This document shows positions 15,921 through 24,803 of a DNA stretch of 64,000 nt, piece by piece. Every line of letters starts with the position of its first letter. The stretch's first letter is position 1. A program made the position numbers and the translations under genes. Below the pieces are notes generated by a model. That model made no database searches. It saw only the letters and a program-made list of their open reading frames with translations, and was not told the origin of the DNA. Source of the DNA: Butyricicoccus pullicaecorum. GTDB lineage: Bacteria; Bacillota; Clostridia; Oscillospirales; Butyricicoccaceae. Location: assembly GCA_021531865.1 (NCBI GenBank), contig JAFBIW010000001.1, forward strand, positions 124,001-188,000. Direction: 5' to 3'.

Positions 15921-18900
15921 GTCGCTCCCCGCACGGGGAGCGTGGATTGAAATGGCGCTCTGGCTGTAATCCGCTGCTTTGGCGGCATGTCGCTCCCCGC
16001 ACGGGGAGCGTGGATTGAAATTGACGCGCGCTGTGCGCATAATATCGGATTTTGCAGTCGCTCCCCGCACGGGGAGCGTGGATTGAAATTGCATCACCAT
16101 AATACCACACATTTGGCGGTCGGGCAAGTCGCTCCCCGCACGGGGAGCGTGGATTGAAATATTTTACCCGGGGGCGCGTCGTGCCCCCGGGAAATGTCGC
16201 TCCCCGCACGGGGAGCGTGGATTGAAATTGGCACAGTCGCCCGCCCGGAAAAAACACCGTATAGTCGCTCCCCGCACGGGGAGCGTGGATTGAAATGCCG
16301 TGTGCGCGAGTAAAACGGCCATTTTGGCGCGGTCGCTCCCCGCACGGGGAGCGTGGATTGAAATTTGGATGGCGCTCGATGTGTCTGTGTCCTTGCACAC
16401 GTCGCTCCCCGCACGGGGAGCGTGGATTGAAATGACGGAATTTGGGACGCAGAACGGCACGCGCAGGGTCGCTCCCCGCACGGGGAGCGTGGATTGAAAT
16501 GTAAATCCCGCGATGACCTCAAAGCCGAGCAGAACGTCGCTCCCCGCACGGGGAGCGTGGATTGAAATATCCACATGCAGCAGGTTATCATGATACCGGT
16601 AGCGTCGCTCCCCGCACGGGGAGCGTGGATTGAAATCCTCTTTTTTTGTGCATTTTTGGACGGTTTTTGGAGTCGCTCCCCGCACGGGGAGCGTGGATTG
16701 AAATATACAGTCCGATCGACTGCGCCACGCGTCCAATGGTCGCTCCCCGCACGGGGAGCGTGGATTGAAATGAGCACAGCCCTGTCCGCGTCCGTATTTA
16801 CCGTTCGTCGCTCCCCGCACGGGGAGCGTGGATTGAAATCTCGTATTCCGGCCGGAGGCGGGGCTTGACCTCGCGTCGCTCCCCGCACGGGGAGCGTGGA
16901 TTGAAATATTAAGCTCGAAAAATTGGGCGAGAAGAGCGTATCGTCGCTCCCCGCACGGGGAGCGTGGATTGAAATAAGTTCCGGCGGGCGGTCAAGAAGT
17001 TTGGTCGCCGTCGCTCCCCGCACGGGGAGCGTGGATTGAAATAAGTTCCGGCGGGCGGTCAAGAAGTTCGGCCGCCCGTCGCTCCCCGCACGGGGAGCGT
17101 GGATTGAAATTTATCGGATGGAAAGAGAGGAAAAATCAATGCAGGGTCGCTCCCCGCACGGGGAGCGTGGATTGAAATTTATCGGATGGAAAGAGAGGAA
17201 AAATCAATGCAGGGTCGCTCCCCGCACGGGGAGCGTGGATTGAAATCGGGAAGTAGCAGAGAATCCAGCCATCTTTTTTGCGTCGCTCCCCGCACGGGGA
17301 GCGTGGATTGAAATGCCGTCACGATCAAAGCCGCCGCGCACCAGCTTGCGTCGCTCCCCGCACGGGGAGCGTGGATTGAAATATACACCACCCGTAGTGT
17401 ATATTGGGTGTCGTCGCGGTCGCTCCCCGCACGGGGAGCGTGGATTGAAATGCCACAATCCGCTGCCCGGAAAAAATACCGTATAGTCGCTCCCCGCACG
17501 GGGAGCGTGGATTGAAATAGCGGACGTGCAAGACCAAAATCTTGCAAAATCGTCGCTCCCCGCACGGGGAGCGTGGATTGAAATTGACAGGAAATAATTC
17601 GCTGAATATAAACCTAAGCAATGTCGCTCCCCGCACGGGGAGCGTGGATTGAAATCGGCATAACTCGTCGTCCGGAAAAAACACCGTATAGTCGCTCCCC
17701 GCACGGGGAGCGTGGATTGAAATCCGCAATGCAGCAGCTTGTCCGCGCTTGCGTCGGTCGCTCCCCGCACGGGGAGCGTGGATTGAAATCCATTTTGGCG
17801 CGTTTGCGCAACTTATTATATGCGTCGCTCCCCGCACGGGGAGCGTGGATTGAAATGCTTGCCAACACAGCCAAAAAGTTAGAGATTACGGTCGCTCCCC
17901 GCACGGGGAGCGTGGATTGAAATCTTTTTGCTGTCCCGGGTCGGTGCAAATCTGGCGTCGCTCCCCGCACGGGGAGCGTGGATTGAAATGGATATCTCTG
18001 TAGATCGTGCTGCGGTCATGTGGGTCGCTCCCCGCACGGGGAGCGTGGATTGAAATTGTTACTTTTTGCCGTGCGGGGGGGGGGTCAAAACGTCGCTCCC
18101 CGCACGGGGAGCGTGGATTGAAATCTAACTTTTTCGCCGTGTGGGCAAGCAAAATCGGTCGCTCCCCGCACGGGGAGCGTGGATTGAAATTCTTGATAAT
18201 ATATACGGTGTTTTTTCCGGACGACGTCGCTCCCCGCACGGGGAGCGTGGATTGAAATTTGTATAATTCGGCGGCTCGTACTCCCCGCGTAGTGTCGCTC
18301 CCCGCACGGGGAGCGTGGATTGAAATCTGTGGCATCTCGGGCAAAGGGTCACGATATTTTTGTCGCTCCCCGCACGGGGAGCGTGGATTGAAATTTGGTA
18401 CGTGCCGAGCCGCCGCGCGCCCGGGGGCAGTCGCTCCCCGCACGGGGAGCGTGGATTGAAATGTATATATTCGGCGGCGGTCGGCCGCCGTGCTGACGGT
18501 CGCTCCCCGCACGGGGAGCGTGGATTGAAATATAATATACGGTACTTTTGTCGGGCGACGAGTTGTACGTCGCTCCCCGCACGGGGAGCGTGGATTGAAA
18601 TGAGCTGACCGTCGGCCAGATCGCACGCACGATGCACGGTCGCTCCCCGCACGGGGAGCGTGGATTGAAATGGCGGCGGATGGACCCCGTACTTGCGTCT
18701 GCGCGGGTCGCTCCCCGCACGGGGAGCGTGGATTGAAATTCTCATACGTCCTCCAATTCAACCTTCTCGCGCTCATGGTCGCTCCCCGCACGGGGAGCGT
18801 GGATTGAAATCCGGATCGCGTCAGACGTGTCTGTGCTGCGACATGTCGCTCCCCGCACGGGGAGCGTGGATTGAAATCAACGCGTGTTACTGCGAGCACA

Positions 18901-20977
18901 ACGGCGACCTGCGTCGCTCCCCGCACGGGGAGCGTGGATTGAAATCTCGCTCGCCTGGGCATGGCATCCCGGGTGGGCCGTCGCTCCCCGCACGGGGAGC
19001 GTGGATTGAAATATACGCTGCGCGATGTGAAAAGAGGAGGTAATCGCCGTCGCTCCCCGCACGGGGAGCGTGGATTGAAATGTTACTTTTTGCCGCTCCG
19101 GGGGGGGGTAAAACAGTCGCTCCCCGCACGGGGAGCGTGGATTGAAATCCCGGGCGCTAGCCCGGGTTGGGCGCCCCCCGCGCGTCGCTCCCCGCACGGG
19201 GAGCGTGGATTGAAATGGCGGCGTACTTGGCCACCTCTTGGATGGCGGTCGGTCGCTCCCCGCACGGGGAGCGTGGATTGAAATGGAATAGAAACAAGCT
19301 CACCAGCCACGGAATCGGGTCGCTCCCCGCACGGGGAGCGTGGATTGAAATACCACGTCCGTTAACGCGGAGATGGAGCAGTTCGGGTCGCTCCCCGCAC
19401 GGGGAGCGTGGATTGAAATTTGGATGGCGCTGGAGGTATCCGTATCGCGGCATAGTCGCTCCCCGCACGGGGAGCGTGGATTGAAATATCAGCAGGCCGA
19501 GCAGCTTGCCCGGGACGGATGGGTCGCTCCCCGCACGGGGAGCGTGGATTGAAATCACAACACCGTGGACGGTCAGCCTGACCGCGCTCGGTCGCTCCCC
19601 GCACGGGGAGCGTGGATTGAAATACGTCGCTCGTGGTCGTCGCAGGTCTGGTCGTCTGGTCGCTCCCCGCACGGGGAGCGTGGATTGAAATAGATATCTT
19701 GTGATCGCCTGCAAGCGCTCACCCCTGTCGCTCCCCGCACGGGGAGCGTGGATTGAAATATGTATCTCGCGGTCTCCTTGTCGATGCCCGCCGCGTCGCT
19801 CCCCGCACGGGGAGCGTGGATTGAAATACACGCACACAGACGGAGATCTGATCGTGTCGGGTCGCTCCCCGCACGGGGAGCGTGGATTGAAATCGAAGAT
19901 CCGGACGGCGTGTGTACGGCCTCGTAAGTCGCTCCCCGCACGGGGAGCGTGGATTGAAATCGCCACAGCGTCATATCTGATACCATGGGGGCGGGTCGCT
20001 CCCCGCACGGGGAGCGTGGATTGAAATTGGAAAGAGGACGGGACGGTGCGCACGCTGCGCTGTGTGTCGCTCCCCGCACGGGGAGCGTGGATTGAAATGT
20101 ATATATTCGGCGGCGGACAGGCGCTCATGTGCGTGTCGCTCCCCGCACGGGGAGCGTGGATTGAAATGCTCGCTAACACGGCTAAAAAGTTAGAGATTAC
20201 GTGTCGCTCCCCGCACGGGGAGCGTGGATTGAAATCCACACAATCACATACGCCATCGACACACCGTATCGTCGCTCCCCGCACGGGGAGCGTGGATTGA
20301 AATTATAAATACCGCGCCCGCGCCCGCATGATGGAGTCGCTCCCCGCACGGGGAGCGTGGATTGAAATGCTGTGAGATGTGCAGTTGTATGTGTGGTAAC
20401 TACGTCGCTCCCCGCACGGGGAGCGTGGATTGAAATCAGAACCGGACAAGCTCAGTACAGAGCAGGTCTCCCGTCGCTCCCCGCACGGGGAGCGTGGATT
20501 GAAATTCCGCGTAATTGATTGCCATTTAAAATCTCTCCTTGTCGCTCCCCGCACGGGGAGCGTGGATTGAAATGCCTGCTCGGCGGCCTCTGTGGTGTTT
20601 ATGGCCGGGTCGCTCCCCGCACGGGGAGCGTGGATTGAAATCGCCTTGATGAACGAAAGATTGAGCGTCGCCGCACGTCGCTCCCCGCACGGGGAGCGTG
20701 GATTGAAATTCCCTCTCCTCTCTGACATACAGGCTCCAGAGGGCGTCGCTCCCCGCACGGGGAGCGTGGATTGAAATCTTGCTCCCCCGGGCATGGCTCC
20801 CGGGTGGGCCGTGTCGCTCCCCGCACGGGGAGCGTGGATTGAAATATGACCCATGCGCACCTCGATGATGTGCCGGGGGTCGCTCCCCGCACGGGGAGCG
20901 TGGATTGAAATACAACCTCGCGGGCGAAGTAGTCGGCGTTGTTCGTCGCTCCCCGCACGGGGAGCGTGGATTGAAAT
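15921..20977 (+). CRISPR. Type I-C CRISPR array, 75 repeats and 74 spacers by eye
   Basis: The 33-nt repeat starts GTCGCTCCCCGCAC and ends GGGGAGCGTGGATTGAAAT. I counted 75 copies, first at 15921-15953 and last at 20945-20977, with spacers mostly 33-37 nt. CGCTCCCC and GGGGAGCG form a perfect 8-bp stem with a GCAC loop. Cutting after the stem leaves the 11-nt handle TGGATTGAAAT typical of type I-C. Repeats look essentially invariant to the distal end, including the last one, so the array shows little decay. Adjacent duplicate spacers occur at 17111-17145 and 17179-17213, and several families of related spacers are present. The cas operon reads into the array in the same direction. Confidence 0.99.
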
Positions 20978-21144
20978 CGCAAGCTGATAAGATTGGAATA
21001 TCGGGAAAAATCCGAAAAGCACGATTTCATCAAAATCGAAACTCCAAAAGAACGCAAGGAGCAATTCAAACCTGTCTGCAATGATTCGGGTATACAGATG
21101 TCTGCGCCCATTCCGGAATTCATCGATTGTTTCACACACATAAA
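20978..21144. other. Unassigned segment distal to the array
   Basis: This low-GC stretch lies between the last repeat and a bidirectional terminator. A plus-strand frame is open (reading KLIRLEYREKSEKHDF and on), but it runs out of the repeat, has no ribosome site and crosses the terminator, so I do not call a gene. I recognise nothing in it. Confidence 0.5.
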
Positions 21145-21192
21145 AATCGCCCCGAACCGGTCAATTCCGATTCGGGGCGATTCTGTTTTTTT
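21142..21192. terminator. Bidirectional terminator between array and small ORFs
   Basis: AATCGCCCCGAA (21145-21156) pairs perfectly with TTCGGGGCGATT (21171-21182). T-runs follow on the plus strand (21186-21192) and on the minus strand (A-run 21142-21146). It can end both the crRNA precursor and the convergent small-ORF transcript. Confidence 0.92.
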
Positions 21193-21208
21193 ACGTTCTG
21201 ACGGGTAC

Positions 21209-21328
21209 TCAGCCGCGCTTTGCGCCGGTACAGTCCCGGGTGGCCTGCTCGATCAGCATACGCGCAAAGCCATCGTGGCGCATATTATATTCGCCCAGCT
21301 CACAAAGAGACTTCAAAAAACGATTCAT
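21209..21328 (-). CDS. 39-aa small protein, paralogue A (unknown function)
   Basis: A 39-codon ORF beginning MNRFLKSLCELGEYNM and continuing RHDGFARMLIEQATR before a short polar tail. AAAGAAGG lies nine bases before the ATG. A sigma-A-like promoter TTGCGC-17-TAGAAT sits upstream on the minus strand (21361-21389) and the shared terminator lies just downstream. It shares MNRFLK..C.LGE.NM.H.GFA.ML.EQATR with the ORF at 21455-21574, and the leader sequences are also alike. Conservation at the protein level between the two copies, despite base changes, argues for a real gene. No signal peptide or membrane segment. I do not recognise the family. Confidence 0.7.
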   Translation of the reverse strand: MNRFLKSLCELGEYNMRHDGFARMLIEQATRDCTGAKRG

Positions 21329-21360
21329 GATCTGAAACCTTCTTTCGTTTTGATGCCTTT

Positions 21361-21389
21361 ATTCTATCCTCTTTTTCACCAGTGCGCAA
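21361..21389 (-). promoter_or_regulatory. Promoter of small ORF A
   Basis: On the minus strand TTGCGC (21384-21389) and TAGAAT (21361-21366) are 17 bp apart, about 33 bases before the start codon. Confidence 0.6.
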
Positions 21390-21454
21390 GACTATTCTTG
21401 TATAATATATACAATTATATTCAATCATTTTTGTTCATTTTAAATATAGGCTAG

Positions 21455-21574
21455 TCAATTATGCCGCGTACTGGTGTAATTCCGGGTGGCCTGCTCGACG
21501 AGCATATGGGCGAAGCCATAGTGACACATATTATGCTCGCCCAGTGCGCACATTGCTTTTAAGAACCGATTCAT
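21455..21574 (-). CDS. 39-aa small protein, paralogue B (unknown function)
   Basis: A 39-codon ORF beginning MNRFLKAMCALGEHNM and continuing CHYGFAHMLVEQATR. It is the same length as its neighbour, with about 23 of the first 31 positions shared. AAAGAAGG precedes the ATG at the same distance as in copy A. Its own promoter (TTAAAG-17-TATAAT, 21607-21635) lies upstream. The intergenic GCATCAAAA leader is also repeated, so a unit of about 240 bp was duplicated in tandem. No homologue comes to mind. Location next to the CRISPR array may be chance. Confidence 0.7.
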   Translation of the reverse strand: MNRFLKAMCALGEHNMCHYGFAHMLVEQATRNYTSTRHN

Positions 21575-21606
21575 CCGCCGAAGCCTTCTTTCTTTTTGAT
21601 GCCCCT

Positions 21607-21635
21607 ATTATAATCCCGCATTTTCTGATCTTTAA
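21607..21635 (-). promoter_or_regulatory. Promoter of small ORF B
   Basis: On the minus strand TTAAAG (21630-21635) and a perfect TATAAT (21607-21612) are separated by 17 bp. Confidence 0.65.
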
Positions 21636-21818
21636 TCCTATTTATATACTATATTGATATGTTTATTTGATGTTCTTTTGTGCATATCGAATAAACCGGC
21701 GTCAGGCGGGAACCTGTGTGCCTGCCGCCCGTCTAATTTTACAGAATCTGGCTGTTCAAACACAGCCGTTACAAATCTGATACAATTCTGGTGTATGCTG
21801 TATCTGAGGTGATCCCTG

Positions 21819-22472
21819 ATGCTGAAATTTTTGATCGTCGAGGACGAAAAGCCGATCGCCGATCTGATTGCGATGAGTCTCTCCGGCGCGGGCTGCCGCT
21901 GCGTGTGCGAGAGCGACGGCATGGCCGCAGCCGACCGCATCGAGCGCGAGACCTTCGATCTGATTCTGCTCGACGTGATGCTGCCCGGGCTGGACGGCTT
22001 CTCCCTGATGGAATACATCCGCCCGCGTGAGATCCCGGTCATCTTCCTGACCGCGCGCGGCTCGGTGTCCGACCGGGTGCGCGGTCTCCGGGCGGGCGCG
22101 GACGATTATCTGGTCAAGCCCTTTGAAATCATCGAGCTGCAGGCTCGCGTAGAGACCGTTCTGCGCCGCTATCACAAGCTCGAACGCGAGATCGTGACCG
22201 GTGGGCTGACGATCGACGTACAATCGCGCACCGTCCAACGGGACGGCGCGATCATTCCGCTGACCATGAAGGAATACGAACTGCTGCTCCTGTTCGCCCG
22301 CAATCCGGGCATTGCGCTCTACCGCGAGACGATCTACGAGCGCGTCTGGGAAAGCGACTGGCTGGGCGACAGCCGCACGGTCGATCTTCACGTCCAGCGG
22401 CTGCGCCGCAAGGTCGGCTGGGAGGACAAGATCCGCGCGGTCTACAAGGTCGGCTACCGCTACGAGCCGTAA
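21819..22472 (+). CDS. OmpR/PhoB-family response regulator
   Basis: A 217-aa regulator. The receiver domain has the acidic pair in LIVEDEKPIADL, phospho-acceptor Asp in FDLILLDVMLPGLDGF (near residue 51), Thr in IFLTARGS and Lys in DDYLVKPFEI. The winged-helix output domain shows the usual LTMKEYELLLLFARNPG and SDWLGDSRTVDLHVQRLRRK motifs. TGAGGTG precedes the ATG. It is followed after 15 bp by its histidine kinase and then a secreted protein and a VanY-type peptidase. The system therefore probably senses a cell-envelope or extracellular cue. Confidence 0.95.
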   Translation: MLKFLIVEDEKPIADLIAMSLSGAGCRCVCESDGMAAADRIERETFDLILLDVMLPGLDGFSLMEYIRPREIPVIFLTARGSVSDRVRGLRAGADDYLVKPFEIIELQARVETVLRRYHKLEREIVTGGLTIDVQSRTVQRDGAIIPLTMKEYELLLLFARNPGIALYRETIYERVWESDWLGDSRTVDLHVQRLRRKVGWEDKIRAVYKVGYRYEP

Positions 22473-22487
22473 CGGGGAGGGCTGTCC

Positions 22488-23891
22488 ATGCGCTATCGTG
22501 ACCGACTGCGTTATCTGATCCTGACCGTCCTGCTCTGCGTCTACCTGCTGACCGGCACGCTGCTTATCGCCTGCTCATTCACGGCGCAGCTCTCCCGCGA
22601 GACCGAGGCCGCGCAGAGTGAGCACCGCATGGTGCTCTATTCCCTGCTGGCCGTGGGACGGGGCGCGGAAGAAGCCCGGGTCGACCTGCTGCTCGGACAG
22701 GCCGCGCAGACGCTTGCGCAGGACGGGCGCGGGCTTTGTCTGTACGACGCGGCGCAGGAGACCGTCCTGTACCACACCGGACAGGCGCTGCCCCGGGACG
22801 AATGGCTGCTCTCCGAGCCGACGACCGCCCGGCAGGCCGTTTCGGTCTGCCGCACCGCGCCCGGCCGCTACGCTGTGCGCACGGGCGGCGCGTTCGCGCT
22901 GGGTGAGCGGACGATCTATGTCGAATGTATCCGGGATATTTCGGCGGTCTACGCCGCCCGTTCTGTCCTGCTGCGCATTTTCGCCGCCGCCCTGCCTGTC
23001 GTCGTGCTGGTCGGTCTGGCCGCCGCCTCCCTGCTGGCGCGCGGGCTGACCCGTCCGCTGACCGAGCTGGCCGACGCGGCCCGCAGGCTGGCCGCCGGGG
23101 AGCTGGACAGCCGCGCCCCGGTCAGCGACACGAGCGAATTGAATCAATTGGCCGGAGATTTCAACAAAATGGCCGAACAATTGCAGGGCAACATCGCGGC
23201 CTTGCAGGATTCCGTCCGGCGGCAGGAGGACTTCATCGCCTCCTTCGCGCACGAGCTGCGCACGCCGTTGACCTCACTGATCGGCTACGCCGACCTGCTG
23301 CGCAGCCAATCCCTGACCGATGAGACGCGGCAGACGGCGGCGCAGTACATCTTCACCGAGGGCAAGCGGCTGGAAAACCTCTCGGTCAAGCTGCTCGACC
23401 TGATTGTACTGGACAAGCAGAAGCTGGCTCGCGTGCCCTGCCGCATGGCGCGGCTGATCGCCGACGCGGGCGGCGTCATGCACCCGCTGCTGCGCGAACA
23501 AAATATCTCGCTCGTCTGCCGTCCGGATGATACGGTCTGGCCGGTCGATCCCGACCTCGTCAAGACCCTGCTCATCAACCTGATCGACAACGCGCGCAAG
23601 GCCATGCCCGAGGGCGGACTAATCGCACTCAAGTGCGATCGGACGGACGACGGTCTGCGGATTCTGGTGCGCGACACCGGGCGCGGCATCCCGCCCGAGG
23701 AACTGCCCCGGCTGACCGAGGCCTTTTATCGGGTCGACAAGGCGCGCGCCCGGGCACAGGGTGGCGTCGGACTGGGGCTGACCCTCTGCGCCCGCATTGC
23801 GGCGCTGCACGGCGGGACGATCTCAATCGCAAGCACGCCCGGACAGGGCACGACGGTGACCGTCCTGCTCGGAAAGGAGGATGCAGCATGA
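22488..23891 (+). CDS. Membrane sensor histidine kinase
   Basis: A 467-aa kinase. A first membrane helix (YLILTVLLCVYLLTGTLLIA) is followed by an extracellular segment of about 130 residues and a second helix (IFAAALPVVVLVGLAAASLL). A HAMP linker (RPLTELADAARRLAAGELD) leads to the dimerisation/phosphoacceptor motif FAHELRTPLTSLIGYADLLR (His near 255). The ATPase has N, G1 and G2 boxes in LLINLIDNARKAM, DTGRGIP and GVGLGLTLC. It pairs with the response regulator upstream. Its stop overlaps the start of the next gene (ATGA), so the downstream protein is translationally coupled and likely functionally linked. Confidence 0.95.
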   Translation: MRYRDRLRYLILTVLLCVYLLTGTLLIACSFTAQLSRETEAAQSEHRMVLYSLLAVGRGAEEARVDLLLGQAAQTLAQDGRGLCLYDAAQETVLYHTGQALPRDEWLLSEPTTARQAVSVCRTAPGRYAVRTGGAFALGERTIYVECIRDISAVYAARSVLLRIFAAALPVVVLVGLAAASLLARGLTRPLTELADAARRLAAGELDSRAPVSDTSELNQLAGDFNKMAEQLQGNIAALQDSVRRQEDFIASFAHELRTPLTSLIGYADLLRSQSLTDETRQTAAQYIFTEGKRLENLSVKLLDLIVLDKQKLARVPCRMARLIADAGGVMHPLLREQNISLVCRPDDTVWPVDPDLVKTLLINLIDNARKAMPEGGLIALKCDRTDDGLRILVRDTGRGIPPEELPRLTEAFYRVDKARARAQGGVGLGLTLCARIAALHGGTISIASTPGQGTTVTVLLGKEDAA

Positions 23892-24679
23892 AACAGGCCC
23901 TCAAATCCTATCTGCTGGTGGCCTGTCTGGCCGCCCTGTGTCTGGCCGCCCCGGCCGGTCTGGCCGCGTGCTATGACCGGGTGACGCTGGGGCATGTCGA
24001 GACCGCGTTTGTCGAGCCGGTCACGCTGGGCGTGACGAGCGGCCTGACGCTCATCGACAAGCTGCGCATCGTGCAGGAGGGCATGATGCTCGAAACCGGC
24101 GGTGAAACCCGGATGATGACGGCCGACGCGGCGTCAACCGCGGCAGGTGAAGCGATCAACAGCCTGCTGGAAGCCTTCGGCCTGAGCGCCCTGACGCCGT
24201 CCGAGACCGACGCGCGCCCGATGCTCCTGATGTCGGACGCCGACGCGCGGCGCAGTTTCCCGGTCTGGGAAATTCCGGTGGAAACCGACCGCTATTACGG
24301 CCAGCTCACACTGGACGACGAGACTGGCAAGCTGCTCCGCTTTTCGCTGACCAGCCAGCAATCGCTGCTGACATCCAACGAAAAAACGGTCGTTTTTGAT
24401 ACGGATGACAAGAATTATGCCTTTTCGATCGACTCCTATAACTTGACCGCCGACCTGCTTGAAAAGCTGGCCGAGCAGCTCGGCGCACACTGGGGGATGC
24501 CCGCGCTCGACAGCGGCGTGCTCGAAGAATCCACCGACAAAAGCGGCTTCAGCGTGACAGTCATCGTCAGCTACGGCAACGGCACGGACACGGTCAAGGT
24601 GCTGCTCCGGTGCAGTCCGTATCAGAGCTATTTCTCGTGCAACACCGTGCAGGAGGTGCGGCAGAAATACGCACCGTAA
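23888..24679 (+). CDS. Secreted or membrane-anchored protein of unknown function
   Basis: A 263-aa protein starting MKQALKSYLLVACLAALCLA, a signal sequence or N-terminal anchor. A lipobox-like LAAC lies near residue 28, so a lipoprotein is possible. The mature part is acidic, with alternating hydrophobic strands and no motif I recognise. It overlaps the kinase stop by 4 bp (ATGA) and shares its operon. An accessory protein modulating the sensor, or an envelope protein under its control, would fit. The longer upstream frame beginning at 23633 is a shadow of the kinase gene. Confidence 0.8.
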   Translation: MKQALKSYLLVACLAALCLAAPAGLAACYDRVTLGHVETAFVEPVTLGVTSGLTLIDKLRIVQEGMMLETGGETRMMTADAASTAAGEAINSLLEAFGLSALTPSETDARPMLLMSDADARRSFPVWEIPVETDRYYGQLTLDDETGKLLRFSLTSQQSLLTSNEKTVVFDTDDKNYAFSIDSYNLTADLLEKLAEQLGAHWGMPALDSGVLEESTDKSGFSVTVIVSYGNGTDTVKVLLRCSPYQSYFSCNTVQEVRQKYAP

Positions 24680-24803
24680 CCCGTATTTCTCCGCAAAACC
24701 GGGTAAAATTTCTCAAAAAGATGCAAAAAAGAACGATACTCTGATGGAAGAATGATGCAAACGCGCGGTATCCTAAGGACAGACAAAAAAGGAGGTCATC
24801 GCA

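Noticed and set aside
15921-20977. Self-targeting spacers against this window
   Set aside because: No spacer obviously matched a gene here by eye; this is not an exhaustive search.
15631-21139. Many overlapping ORFs on both strands encoding repeats such as FNPRSPCGER, SIHAPRAGSD and SLPARGAWIE
   Set aside because: They are translations of the CRISPR repeat in different frames; the period is about 67 bp and they follow the array exactly.
20993-21454. A 153-codon plus-strand ORF after the array
   Set aside because: Runs through a perfect bidirectional terminator and across the conserved small ORF on the other strand.
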